Position numbers and translations under genes: made by a program. From an uncultured Selenomonadales bacterium (GTDB lineage: Bacteria > Bacillota > Negativicutes > Selenomonadales > Selenomonadaceae), in the NCBI GenBank assembly GCA_947304355.1, contig CAMZAX010000006.1:1-64000 (forward strand): a DNA stretch of 64,000 nt, given 5' to 3'. Of this stretch, positions 17,438 through 25,746 are shown piece by piece. How positions within the stretch are numbered: position 1 is the stretch's first letter; every line of letters begins with the position of its first letter. Under the pieces are notes generated by a model. The model saw only the letters and a list, made by a program, of their open reading frames with translations. It ran no database searches and was not told the origin of the DNA.

Positions 17438-18354
17438 ATGAAATTTTTTGCAAAAGTCTTTGAAGAAATTCGCATGATGTACACCGTCCACTTGCGGATA
17501 GCAGGCGTGTTGTTTTTTATCCCCGTCCTGTTCACGCTGATTTTCGGCGGGCTGTTTTACAAGAACTCATTGACTGGTGTGCCGATTATCGTTTGCAACT
17601 TGGACGACGGCTTTCGCAGTCAAGGGCTGATGTCGTTATCCCGAAGGATTATTCCAAAAACGTTTTGAGCGGCGCGGCGTCCGTCATTGAACTTATCGTC
17701 GACAACAAGAACACGGTCTTGAGCGGCACGGCGTCACGGGCAGTCCAATCGGTCGTCGGCGCACACAACTCAACAACCGTCGTCAATCGTCGAATGGCGG
17801 CAGGTTGGTCGTCCGCGCAGGCGCAGGGCGCGCTGAATCTGTCTTCGCGAATGCTCGACAACCCGACGCAAAGTTATCTGGAGTTTTACTTTTACGGCGT
17901 CATGCTTATGGCGACGCAAATCGGCATGATAATGGGCTTTTCGATGTCTATGTACGAAGACTTCAACGGCGGGTTCTTCGACAACGGCAACGCCGAAAAA
18001 ATTTTGGCGGCGAAGTCGATTTTCTACCTGTTCATGAGTTTAGGCTCGATTGTGCTTGGAATGTTCTTTCTGTCGGCGTTGTTCAAGCTGCCGTTCAAAG
18101 GCGACTTGTTCTTGACGATGATTTTGTGCTTGGCGTTCCTGTTCGTCGTCGAAAATTTGTCGGGTATCGCGGCGTTGTACTTCCGAACGAAAAACGGGCT
18201 CTGCCAATGCATGGTTTTCTATACGTTGCCGGCATTTTTGATTTCGGGCTACATATGGCCGGAAATCGGCATGTTCGACGCGGTTATGACGCCATTTTAC
18301 GCGCTGTTCAGATACAAGCTCGCGCAACGCTTGAAACGTTCGACTGCTGATTGA
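17438..18354 (+). pseudogene. ABC-2 type permease remnant
   Basis: The N-terminal frame (17438-17668) has a membrane helix followed by VPIIVCNLDDG, typical of ABC-2/YhgE-like permeases, and then stops. From about 17625 another frame continues with VIPKDYSKNVLSGAASV and about five membrane helices up to 18354. The join lacks roughly 30-40 codons that relatives have. The C-terminus (RYKLAQRLKRSTAD) also looks foreign or truncated. No partner ATPase or HlyD gene remains. Confidence 0.7.
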
Positions 18355-18397
18355 CAGGACGCGCCGCAAAAAGTATATTTGTAGTGCAATACTTTTT
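18351..18397 (+). promoter_or_regulatory. Promoter with overlapping palindrome
   Basis: TTGACA (18351-18356), a 17-bp spacer and TATATT (18374-18379) form a near-consensus promoter. A perfect 9-bp inverted repeat, AAAAAGTAT (18368-18376) and ATACTTTTT (18389-18397), overlaps the -10 and the start point, so it looks like a repressor operator. Confidence 0.65.
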
Positions 18398-18411
18398 TGG
18401 GAGGTTTTAAC

Positions 18412-19539
18412 ATGAGCTGGCTTGGTGAAGATGTCAAAAAGCTGGGCTTCGGACTTATGCGACTGCCCCGGCTTGAAGACGAGACCATTGACCTTGAGCA
18501 AGTCAAACAAATGGTCGACATGTTCCTTGCGAAGGGCTTTACGTATTTCGACACGGCGTGGGCTTATCCCGGCTCCGAAGACGCGATTCGTCAGGCGTTG
18601 GTTGAGCGGCACCCACGCGACAAGTTCACGTTGACGACTAAGCTTGCCGCGTGGATTAACTGCAAGACGCGCGAAGACGCCATTGCGCAATTCGAGACTT
18701 CGCTCCGTCGGACGGGTGCGGGTTACTTCGATTTCTATCTGCTCCACAATTTGGGCGAGGCGCGCACCGAATTCTTCGACAGGTTCAAGCTGTGGGACTT
18801 CGTGGCGGAAAAGAAGCGCGAAGGCTTGATTAAGCACTGGGGCTTTTCGTTCCACTCCACACCGCAAGAGCTTGACGAAATTTTGACGGCGCACCCCGAA
18901 GCCGAATTCGTTCAAATGCAAATCAACTGGGCGGACTGGGAAAATCCCGCCATTCAATCGCGCGGCTGTTACGAGGTCGCACGCAAGCACGGCAAACCGA
19001 TCGTCATTATGGAGCCGATTAAGGGCGGCACCTTGGTCAATCTCCCCGAAAGCGTCGCCGCCGTATTCAAAGCCGCGAATCCCGAAGCGTCGTTGGCGTC
19101 TTGGGCTGTTCGTTTCGCCGCGAGCCTTGACGGCGTGATAACGGTCTTGTCGGGCATGAGCACCCTTGACCAAATGCGCGACAACGTCAGCTATATGGAA
19201 GACTTCAAGCGGCTTGACGATTCGGAACGGGCGACGGTTGAAGAGGCGCGCAAAGTTTTGGCGGGCATTCCTATAATTCCTTGCACGACTTGCCGCTACT
19301 GCGAGGCGGACGCCTGCCCGCACAACATCGGCATTTCGGGTTCGTTCACGGCGTACAATATCTTGACGCTGTATAACGACAAAAAGTTTGCCGACGGACA
19401 ATACAGATGGCTTGTCGAAATGCACGGCAAAGATTACGCCGGCAAGTGCGTCAAATGCGGCGCGTGCGAAAAAGTTTGTCCGCAACACATTCCGATTCGC
19501 GCCAATCTCGTCAAAGTCGCCAAGGCATTCGGTCGGTGA
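18412..19539 (+). CDS. Aldo/keto reductase with C-terminal 4Fe-4S domain
   Basis: The 375-residue protein has an aldo/keto reductase barrel in residues ~1-280, with FGLMRLPR and GFTYFDTAWAYPGSE carrying the Asp/Tyr catalytic residues. A ferredoxin-like tail contains CTTCRYCEADACP and CVKCGACEKVCP, enough for [4Fe-4S] binding. Such proteins are common in anaerobes, with mostly unknown substrates. ATG 18412 is ten bases after GGGAGG. An operator-like palindrome overlaps its promoter. Confidence 0.9.
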   Translation: MSWLGEDVKKLGFGLMRLPRLEDETIDLEQVKQMVDMFLAKGFTYFDTAWAYPGSEDAIRQALVERHPRDKFTLTTKLAAWINCKTREDAIAQFETSLRRTGAGYFDFYLLHNLGEARTEFFDRFKLWDFVAEKKREGLIKHWGFSFHSTPQELDEILTAHPEAEFVQMQINWADWENPAIQSRGCYEVARKHGKPIVIMEPIKGGTLVNLPESVAAVFKAANPEASLASWAVRFAASLDGVITVLSGMSTLDQMRDNVSYMEDFKRLDDSERATVEEARKVLAGIPIIPCTTCRYCEADACPHNIGISGSFTAYNILTLYNDKKFADGQYRWLVEMHGKDYAGKCVKCGACEKVCPQHIPIRANLVKVAKAFGR

Positions 19540-19585
19540 TTCATTCGTTGCGCTTAAACATTTCCTCGACGCTCATTTCGACACC

Positions 19586-19710
19586 GAGGAATTTTTTCAG
19601 TTAGGAGTGAGGAGTTAAATTCGCGTTTTTATAACTCCTAACTCCTACATCCTAACTCCTAACTATTAGAGCCGTCATTGTCAGTCTTTACCAACAGCCC
19701 CTATTTAAAC
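19586..19710. repeat. TAGGAGT/TTTACCAACAGCCCC repeat element, copy A
   Basis: This 125-bp intergenic element is built of TTAGGAGT-type heptamers in both orientations, followed by a unique-sequence tail containing TTTACCAACAGCCCCTA. It is present in reverse orientation at 21542-21673 with near identity. A fragment of its tail motif is also at 34-51. The heptamer arms can fold into a hairpin. Confidence 0.85.
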
Positions 19711-19736
19711 GCTGAAAGAAAGTAGACGAGAAACAA

Positions 19737-19930
19737 CAAAAAAAGGCGGAAGCCTCAGCCTCCGTCTTCGTTGTATGTTGAAATTCGTTTTTGTTACTTC
19801 ATGTCTCACCTCCCGATTGCCGGCGATTGGTGGTCACCGCAAGTTTTTTGCCGCCGACCAAGTTGCGGGGACAACTCTTCGGCTTTGTGGCGTTTATGTG
19901 GTTTTGTGGGATTAACGGGAATTATATTTG
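19737..19930 (-). other. Structured minus-strand transcription unit without a usable ORF
   Basis: On the minus strand a TATAAT (19926-19921) is followed by ~110 bases of GC-rich foldable sequence. A strong Shine-Dalgarno GGGAGGTGAG (19814-19805) then precedes an ATG (19802) that meets a stop after two codons. A 7-bp hairpin with a T-run follows at 19764-19737. No good -35 is seen. It could be a small RNA, a leader, or a dead type I toxin-like locus. It lies in the 625-bp gap between the aldo/keto reductase and maeB. Confidence 0.4.
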
Positions 19931-20055
19931 AAGATACTTAGAGGATTCTTAGAGCCGGATTAATTTTCCTGCCCGAAGCTCTCAGTCTAACCCGTAGCTA
20001 AACTTTAGCAGAAATGCATTCCGTTTGCAAGCCGCTGTTCAAAAAATTTTCAGCG

Positions 20056-20118
20056 CGTGAAAAAATATTGTATTCACGGCGGCGCAGTCTTGAAAATATT
20101 CGGCGCGCTGAATATAAT
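20056..20118 (+). promoter_or_regulatory. maeB promoter with upstream inverted repeat
   Basis: TTGAAA (20090-20095), 17 bp and TATAAT (20113-20118) form a good promoter. A perfect inverted repeat, CGTGAA (20056-20061) with TTCACG (20073-20078), lies just upstream and could bind a regulator. Confidence 0.65.
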
Positions 20119-20164
20119 AATTCGCGGTTATAGAGGCATTACGACTTGAAAGGATGAATTTGAA

Positions 20165-21400
20165 TTGGCAAACGTCGACAAGGAAGCACTCGCCCTGCAC
20201 AAGGCTAATCGCGGCAAACTCGAAGTCAGGAGCAAAGTCCCGCTCGCAACAGCCAAGGATTTGACGCTTGCTTATACGCCGGGCGTCGCGGCTCCCTGTC
20301 TTGAGATTAACGCGGACTTCGATAAAATTTACGACTACACGAATCGTGGCAACCTCGTCGCAGTCGTCACCAACGGCACGGCTGTCCTCGGTCTCGGCGA
20401 CATCGGCGCGGGCGCGGGTCTGCCCGTCATGGAAGGCAAGGCGATTTTGTTCAAGGGTTTCGCGGGCGTCGATGCAATTCCCATTTGCCTCGACACAAAG
20501 AGCGTCCCCGAAATCATCAAGACGATTCAGCTTATGGCTCCGTCTTTCGGCGGCATCAACCTTGAAGACATCAAGGCTCCCGAATGCTTCGACATCGAAC
20601 AGGCGTTGAAAGAATCCGTCGATATTCCTGTCTTCCACGACGACCAGCACGGCACGGCGATTGTCGTTGCGGCGGCACTGATTAACGCGCTCAGGCTCGT
20701 CGGCAAGAAGTTTGAGGACATCAAAGTCGTCGTCAACGGCGCGGGCGCGGCGGGCATGGCGATTACCTATCTGATTCAAAAGATGGGCGCGCGTGACGTT
20801 TTGCTTTGTGACTCGACGGGCGCGATTTACCAGGGACGCGGCAAGGGCATGAATCCTTACAAAGACCAAATCGCCGCCGTCACCAACTTCGACAAGGAAG
20901 CGGGTCAGCTCGTCGACGTTATCCCCGGCGCGGACGTTTTTATCGGCGTGTCGAAGGGCAACCTCCTCACCGAAGAAATGGTCAAGACGATGAATCGCGA
21001 CGCGATTATTTTGGCAATGGCGAATCCCGTGCCCGAAATCATGCCCGACAAGGCAAAGGCGGCGGGTGCTCGCGTTGTTGCCACGGGGCGCAGCGACTTC
21101 CCAAACCAAGTCAACAATCTGCTTGCCTTTCCCGGAATTTTCAGAGGCGCGCTTGACGTGCGGGCGACCGATGTCAACGAGGCAATGAAAATCGCGGCGG
21201 CATATGCAATCGCGTCATTGGTCAGCGACGACGAATTGAACGAAGAACACGTTATCACGACGCCTTTCGACAAACGCGTTGCCCCGACCGTCGCGGCGGC
21301 TGTTGCCAAGGCGGCTCAAGAATCGGGCGTTGCTCGCAACATGGCAATCACTCCCGAACAGGTTGCTCAACACACCCGCGACCTTTTGGGCATTAAATAA
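20165..21400 (+). CDS. maeB: NAD-type malic enzyme
   Basis: This 411-residue malate dehydrogenase (oxaloacetate-decarboxylating) converts malate to pyruvate and CO2 with reduction of NAD(P). It contains [11 protein letters not shown], the metal-binding FHDDQHGTA, and the Rossmann motif [12 protein letters not shown]. The length fits the small bacterial form without a phosphotransacetylase domain. TTG 20165 follows AAAGGATG. The gene and the following tRNA are bracketed by inverted copies of the TAGGAGT repeat element. Confidence 0.95.
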   Translation: MANVDKEALALHKANRGKLEVRSKVPLATAKDLTLAYTPGVAAPCLEINADFDKIYDYTNRGNLVAVVTNGTAVLGLGDIGAGAGLPVMEGKAILFKGFAGVDAIPICLDTKSVPEIIKTIQLMAPSFGGINLEDIKAPECFDIEQALKESVDIPVFHDDQHGTAIVVAAALINALRLVGKKFEDIKVVVNGAGAAGMAITYLIQKMGARDVLLCDSTGAIYQGRGKGMNPYKDQIAAVTNFDKEAGQLVDVIPGADVFIGVSKGNLLTEEMVKTMNRDAIILAMANPVPEIMPDKAKAAGARVVATGRSDFPNQVNNLLAFPGIFRGALDVRATDVNEAMKIAAAYAIASLVSDDELNEEHVITTPFDKRVAPTVAAAVAKAAQESGVARNMAITPEQVAQHTRDLLGIK

Positions 21401-21413
21401 CTTTTTAAAAGTT

Positions 21414-21488
21414 GTGCTCGTAGTCCAGTGGATAGGACGTTAGCCTCCGGAGCTGAAAGCGTGGGTTCGACTCCCGCCGAGCACGCCA
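21414..21488 (+). tRNA. tRNA-Arg (anticodon CCG)
   Basis: A full cloverleaf is visible. The acceptor stem is GTGCTCG with CGAGCAC. The D arm is GTCC...GGAC. The anticodon stem TTAGC/GCTGA has loop CTCCGGA, giving anticodon CCG. The T arm is GTGGG-TTCGACT-CCCGC. The discriminator is G and CCA is encoded. It reads CGG codons. Confidence 0.96.
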
Positions 21489-21501
21489 ACATAAAAAATT
21501 C

Positions 21502-21529
21502 AGCGGTTCCGATTAACTTCGGAGCCGCT
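21502..21529 (+). terminator. Terminator after tRNA-Arg
   Basis: An 11-bp stem (AGCGGTTCCGA with TCGGAGCCGCT, one wobble) has a short AT-rich tail rather than a strong T-run. Confidence 0.6.
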
Positions 21530-21541
21530 TTAAATTTGATT

Positions 21542-21673
21542 GTTTAAATAGGGGCTGTTGGTAAAATCTGACAGTGACGGCTCTAATAGTTAGGAGTTAG
21601 GATGTAGGAGTTAGAAGTTATAAAAACGCTAATTTAACTCCTAACTCCTAACTCCCAACTGAAAAAATTCCTC
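21542..21673. repeat. TAGGAGT/TTTACCAACAGCCCC repeat element, copy B (inverted)
   Basis: This is the reverse complement of copy A at 19586-19710, nearly identical, and longer by about one 7-bp unit. Downstream, at about 21691-21703, TTTTACCAACACGC repeats part of the tail motif again. The two copies flank maeB and tRNA-Arg as inverted repeats about 1.8 kb apart. Confidence 0.85.
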
Positions 21674-21715
21674 GTCACATGATAGTTTTGATTTTACCAA
21701 CACGCTCTAAAAGGT

Positions 21716-21744
21716 TTGGAAAATTTTTCGTAACGGTGTAGAAT
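21716..21744 (+). promoter_or_regulatory. Promoter for acyl-CoA synthetase gene
   Basis: TTGGAA (21716-21721), a 17-bp spacer and TAGAAT (21739-21744) lie 40 bp before the ATG. Confidence 0.6.
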
Positions 21745-21783
21745 AGACGCGTTTGAAATCTACGGCAAAGGAGCAAAAATTTT

Positions 21784-23421
21784 ATGCCCGTAATGGAATA
21801 CTTGGAGCGCAATGCCGCGCTTTACGGCGACGAGATCGCGCTTGTGGAATTAAATCCCGCCGTGGCGGACGGTCGGCGCATGAGCTGGAAAGAATTCAGC
21901 CTGATTGAATCGAACACGTTTGCGCCCTATCGTCGCGAGATAACCTGGCGCGTCTTCGACGAAAAGGCAAATCGTTGCGCGAACCTGCTGATTGAACGCG
22001 GCGTGCGGCGCGGCGAGAAGGTCGCGATTTTGATGTACAACTGCCTGGAGTGGTTGCCGATTTATTTCGGCGTGCTCAAGGCGGGTGCGATTGCCGTGCC
22101 GTTCAATTTCCGATACGACGCCGCAGAGATTCTCTACTGCGCGGAGCTTGCCGAAGTCGACGTGATAATCTTCGGACCGGAATTTATCGGGCGTATCGAA
22201 ACCAACGCCGAACGCCTTTCCAAGGGACGCCTGTTGATTTACGTGGGCGACGGTTGCCCAAGCTTTGCGGAGAGTTATCACCTTATGATTGACGACTGCG
22301 CGAGCACCAAGCCCGATGTCGGCGAGATAACCGAGGACGACTTCGGCGCGATTTATTTTTCGTCGGGCACGACCGGCTTTCCCAAGGCGATTCTTCACAA
22401 GCACCGCAGCTTGACGCAGGCCGCGCAGATGGAGCAGAAACACCACTTGACGGGGCGCGAAGACAATTTCCTTTGCATACCGCCGCTTTACCACACGGGC
22501 GCGAAGTTTCATTGGATGGGCTCTTTGGTTGCGGGCTCGAAGGCCGTCTTGCTCAAAGGCACAAAGCCCGAAATCATTTTGGACGCGGTAAGCAAGGAGC
22601 AATGCACAATCGTTTGGCTGTTGGTGCCGTGGGCGCAAGATATTGTCGACGCGTTGGACAGAGGCGACCTTAAGCTTGAAGACTACAAGCTTGACCAATG
22701 GCGGCTCATGCATATCGGCGCGCAACCCGTCCCGCCCAGTCTGATTCGCCGCTGGAAAAAATATTTCCCGAATCACGACTACGACACCAACTACGGGCTC
22801 AGCGAATCGACGGGACCCGGCTGCGTGCATTTGGGCTTGAAGAATATTCACAAGGTCGGAGCAATCGGCGTGCCCGGCTGGCGTTGGCAATGCAAAATTG
22901 TCGACGAACACGGCGAAACGGTTATTCGCGGCGACGTGGGCGAATTGTGCGTCAAAGGTCCCGGCGTCATGACGTGCTATTACAACGACCCGAAGGCGAC
23001 CGCCGAAGTCTTGCGCGACGGCTGGCTTTGGACAGGCGATATGGCCATGCAGGACGCCGAAGGCTTTTACTTCCTCGTTGACCGCAAGAAAGACGTTATC
23101 GTCATGGGCGGCGAAAATATTTATCCCGTGCAAATTGAAGACTTCCTGCACAAGTTCGGCAAGATTAAGGACGTTGCGGTTATCGGCTTGCCCGACAGGC
23201 GGCTCGGCGAAATTTCGGCGGCGATTATCGAACTTCAACCCGGCGTCGAATGCACGGAGGATGAGATTAACAATTTCTGTCTCGACCTGCCGCGCTACAA
23301 ACGCCCGAAGAAAATTATATTCGCCGATGTGCCGCGCAATGCCACGGGCAAAATCGAAAAGCCCGTCCTTCGCAAGCGTTACGGTGCGGACAAGCTCGTT
23401 GCGTTGGAAAACCGCAGCTGA
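21784..23421 (+). CDS. AMP-forming acyl-CoA synthetase
   Basis: This 545-residue adenylate-forming ligase activates a carboxylic acid as acyl-AMP and then acyl-CoA. IYFSSGTTGFPKAILHKH is the AMP-binding P-loop motif. YGLSEST, GWLWTGDMA and the C-terminal PRNATGKIEKPVLR (catalytic Lys) are intact. The overall form resembles long- or medium-chain fatty-acid CoA ligases, but the substrate cannot be read from sequence. ATG 21784 follows AAAGGAG. It appears monocistronic. Confidence 0.88.
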   Translation: MPVMEYLERNAALYGDEIALVELNPAVADGRRMSWKEFSLIESNTFAPYRREITWRVFDEKANRCANLLIERGVRRGEKVAILMYNCLEWLPIYFGVLKAGAIAVPFNFRYDAAEILYCAELAEVDVIIFGPEFIGRIETNAERLSKGRLLIYVGDGCPSFAESYHLMIDDCASTKPDVGEITEDDFGAIYFSSGTTGFPKAILHKHRSLTQAAQMEQKHHLTGREDNFLCIPPLYHTGAKFHWMGSLVAGSKAVLLKGTKPEIILDAVSKEQCTIVWLLVPWAQDIVDALDRGDLKLEDYKLDQWRLMHIGAQPVPPSLIRRWKKYFPNHDYDTNYGLSESTGPGCVHLGLKNIHKVGAIGVPGWRWQCKIVDEHGETVIRGDVGELCVKGPGVMTCYYNDPKATAEVLRDGWLWTGDMAMQDAEGFYFLVDRKKDVIVMGGENIYPVQIEDFLHKFGKIKDVAVIGLPDRRLGEISAAIIELQPGVECTEDEINNFCLDLPRYKRPKKIIFADVPRNATGKIEKPVLRKRYGADKLVALENRS

Positions 23422-23644
23422 CCTCGCCGCCGTCGCAACCTTGGCAACGGCAACCAACTCGGCAAGCATGTTGCACTTGGCTTGACTGTTCGCATTAGCA
23501 AAAAAAGGGCAACACCCGACGTTGTGTTTGAAAAATTTTTCGCAAAGTTATTGCCTGCGAAAAGTGATTATGCTATATTAATCGGCAGTTATCGACAAGT
23601 TGAGGATTTTTTATTTGCCGATGACAATCAGACGGGTGGTAGTA

Positions 23645-24466
23645 ATGGAAGTAATCTTGTCGGAGTGTTTAGGATTTTGTTACGGCGTCAAGCGGGCGAT
23701 AAAAATTGCCGAAGAGCACGCGGATGGGAAAAGTTGCACCTTGGGACCTGTAATCCATAATCCGCAGATGGTCGAGCGACTGAAAGCCAAAGGAGTGGGC
23801 ACGGTCGAAGATTTGACGGCGATGGAGGAGGGTACGATAATTATTCGCTCACACGGCGTGGGGCCGCAAGTTTACGAAGAAGCACGGGCACGGGGTTTGA
23901 ATATCGTCGACGCGACTTGTCCGCATGTGAAAAAAGCGCAACTCTCTGCGAAGGAATTGGCACACGACGGACGGCAAGTCGTCATAATCGGCGAAAAAAA
24001 TCATCCCGAAGTGAAAAGCATCTTCGAGTGGTCAGGCAAACGAGCGACTATTTTGGAAACGGAATCGGACGCGGAAAATTTCCCGCCCTGCCCGCGCCTG
24101 GGAATAGTCTCTCAAACAACGGTGAGCGGCGAAAATTTTGTTAAGACAGTGGCGCACCTGCTAAGCAAATCACACGACATAAGAATCTTGCGAACGATAT
24201 GCACGGCAACCGATCAGCGGCAGAAAGCGGCACTGGAGCTCGCGTCGAAAGTCGACGTCATGCTGGTTATCGGCGGGCGCAACAGCGCAAACACGACGCG
24301 GCTCGCTCAACTTTGCGAAAAAAAATGCAAGACTTACCACATAGAAACAGCGCAGGAACTTTCACCTGTATGGTTAGAAAATGCCAACACGGTTGGTATC
24401 ACAGCCGGTGCCTCAACGCCGGACTGGATTATCGGGGAGGTTTATACAAAGTGTCAGAGGATTTGA
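23645..24466 (+). CDS. ispH: 4-hydroxy-3-methylbut-2-enyl diphosphate reductase
   Basis: This 273-residue 4Fe-4S enzyme catalyses the last MEP-pathway step, making IPP and DMAPP. LSECLGFCYGVKRAI, IVDATCPHVKKAQ and ICTATDQRQKAA supply the three cluster cysteines, and TAGASTPDWIIGEV closes the protein. ATG 23645 was chosen because MEVILSECLGFCYG is the family start. The gene overlaps rpsA by 16 bases. In several Negativicutes and Clostridia the two are fused, so this arrangement is close to a fusion. Confidence 0.95.
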   Translation: MEVILSECLGFCYGVKRAIKIAEEHADGKSCTLGPVIHNPQMVERLKAKGVGTVEDLTAMEEGTIIIRSHGVGPQVYEEARARGLNIVDATCPHVKKAQLSAKELAHDGRQVVIIGEKNHPEVKSIFEWSGKRATILETESDAENFPPCPRLGIVSQTTVSGENFVKTVAHLLSKSHDIRILRTICTATDQRQKAALELASKVDVMLVIGGRNSANTTRLAQLCEKKCKTYHIETAQELSPVWLENANTVGITAGASTPDWIIGEVYTKCQRI

Positions 24467-25659
24467 AAAACGTGGAAGACATGGGGGCTCTGCTCGAAGA
24501 GTCCGGAGACATTCAAAACATTCGCGAACATGAAGTTGTTGAAGGTACCGTCGTTCAAGTCAAGCGCGAAGAAGCTTACGTCGACATAGGTTACAAGCAG
24601 GAAATCGCCATTCCGAAAAAAGAACTTGCGTCGCCCGAACCCGATTCGGCTGAAGACGTCGTGAAAGTAGGCGACAAGATTCGTGTCTATATTCAGTCGC
24701 TCGGCGGCGAAAACGGCGGCGTGCTCTCCAAGATTAAAGCCGATGCCGAAGTCGTTTGGGACGAATTGCGTGCGGTCAAAGCGCACAACGACGACCCCGA
24801 AACGACCGATTTGCAAACCGTCGACGCAACGATTACCGGCGTCGTCAAGGGCGGCTTGACTGCAACCGTCAACGGGCTGCGCGGCTTTATTCCCGCCTCG
24901 CAGATGGAATTGCACTTCGTCAAGGATTTGAGCACTTACGTCGGGCAGACGGTCAAGGCTCTGCCGATTGAAATCGAATCGCACAAACGCCGCCTCGTCC
25001 TGTCGCGCCGTCAGCTCCTCGAACGCGAACGCGAAATCAAGCAGCAGGAAGTTTTCGGCACGTTGCACGAAGGCGATGTTCTCAAAGGCGTCGTCAAACG
25101 TCTCGTCGAATACGGCGCGTTTATTGATATTGGCGGCGTTGACGGCTTGGCGCACATTTCCGATTTGTCGTGGGAACGAGTCACGCACCCCTCCGATGTC
25201 TTGAAGGTCGGTCAGGAAGTTGATGTTTACGTCAAGAACGTCGACCCCGAAGCGCACAGGATTTCGCTTTCTATTAAGCAGACGCAACGCGACCCGTGGC
25301 TCGACAGGGCGGAAGGTTATCGCGAAGGCGACTTTATCGAAGGCAAAATCGTCAAGCTCGCGAAGTTCGGCGCGTTCATGGAGATTGAGCCCGGCTTCGA
25401 CGGCTTGATTCCCATGGGCGAACTCAGCGACCGCCGCATTGAAAACGCGGACGAGGCCGTTGCCGTCGGCGATATTGTCAAAGTCAAAGTCTTGCGCATT
25501 GACCTGAAGCGCAAACGGATTTCCCTGTCTATTAACCGCGCTCGCCGCGAAGGTGCCAACGTCAAAGTCAAACGTTATAAGCCTCCGGTTGAGCCCGAAC
25601 CCGCCGAAGCTCCTGCAGAAGCTCCCGTCGAAGCTCCCGCAGAAACGCCGGCAGAATAA
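24451..25659 (+). CDS. rpsA: Ribosomal protein S1-like RNA-binding protein
   Basis: The 402-residue protein contains four S1 (OB-fold) repeats. They begin near EHEVVEGTVVQVKREEAYVDIG, in TVDATITGVVKGGLTATV, at GDVLKGVVKRLVEYGAFIDIG, and at EGDFIEGKIVKLAKFGAFMEI. The acidic tail is built from EAPAEAP repeats. It helps mRNA loading on the 30S subunit. GTG 24451 lies ten bases after GGGGAGG, inside ispH but in another frame. The four-domain form is shorter than the six-domain S1 of Proteobacteria and typical of Firmicutes. Confidence 0.93.
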   Translation: MSEDLKNVEDMGALLEESGDIQNIREHEVVEGTVVQVKREEAYVDIGYKQEIAIPKKELASPEPDSAEDVVKVGDKIRVYIQSLGGENGGVLSKIKADAEVVWDELRAVKAHNDDPETTDLQTVDATITGVVKGGLTATVNGLRGFIPASQMELHFVKDLSTYVGQTVKALPIEIESHKRRLVLSRRQLLEREREIKQQEVFGTLHEGDVLKGVVKRLVEYGAFIDIGGVDGLAHISDLSWERVTHPSDVLKVGQEVDVYVKNVDPEAHRISLSIKQTQRDPWLDRAEGYREGDFIEGKIVKLAKFGAFMEIEPGFDGLIPMGELSDRRIENADEAVAVGDIVKVKVLRIDLKRKRISLSINRARREGANVKVKRYKPPVEPEPAEAPAEAPVEAPAETPAE

Positions 25660-25689
25660 TCGACAAACAGACTCCCGCAAATTTAAAAT

Positions 25690-25731
25690 AGCGGCTTAGT
25701 CCCCGTTTTGGAGACCGAGCCGCTGTTTTTT
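25690..25731. terminator. Bidirectional terminator between rpsA and ogg
   Basis: A stem AGCGGCT/AGCCGCT with further internal pairing is followed on the plus strand by six T. The opposite side is AT-rich. It separates convergent genes. Confidence 0.8.
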
Positions 25732-25746
25732 GTTGCGCCCGCCGCG

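Noticed and set aside
21850..23469. A 539-codon minus-strand ORF opposite the acyl-CoA synthetase (and similar long ones opposite glnS, ftsH, rpsA)
   Set aside because: They mirror well-supported plus-strand genes. They arise from the high-GC codon use, have no recognisable domains or ribosome-binding sites, and show skewed composition.
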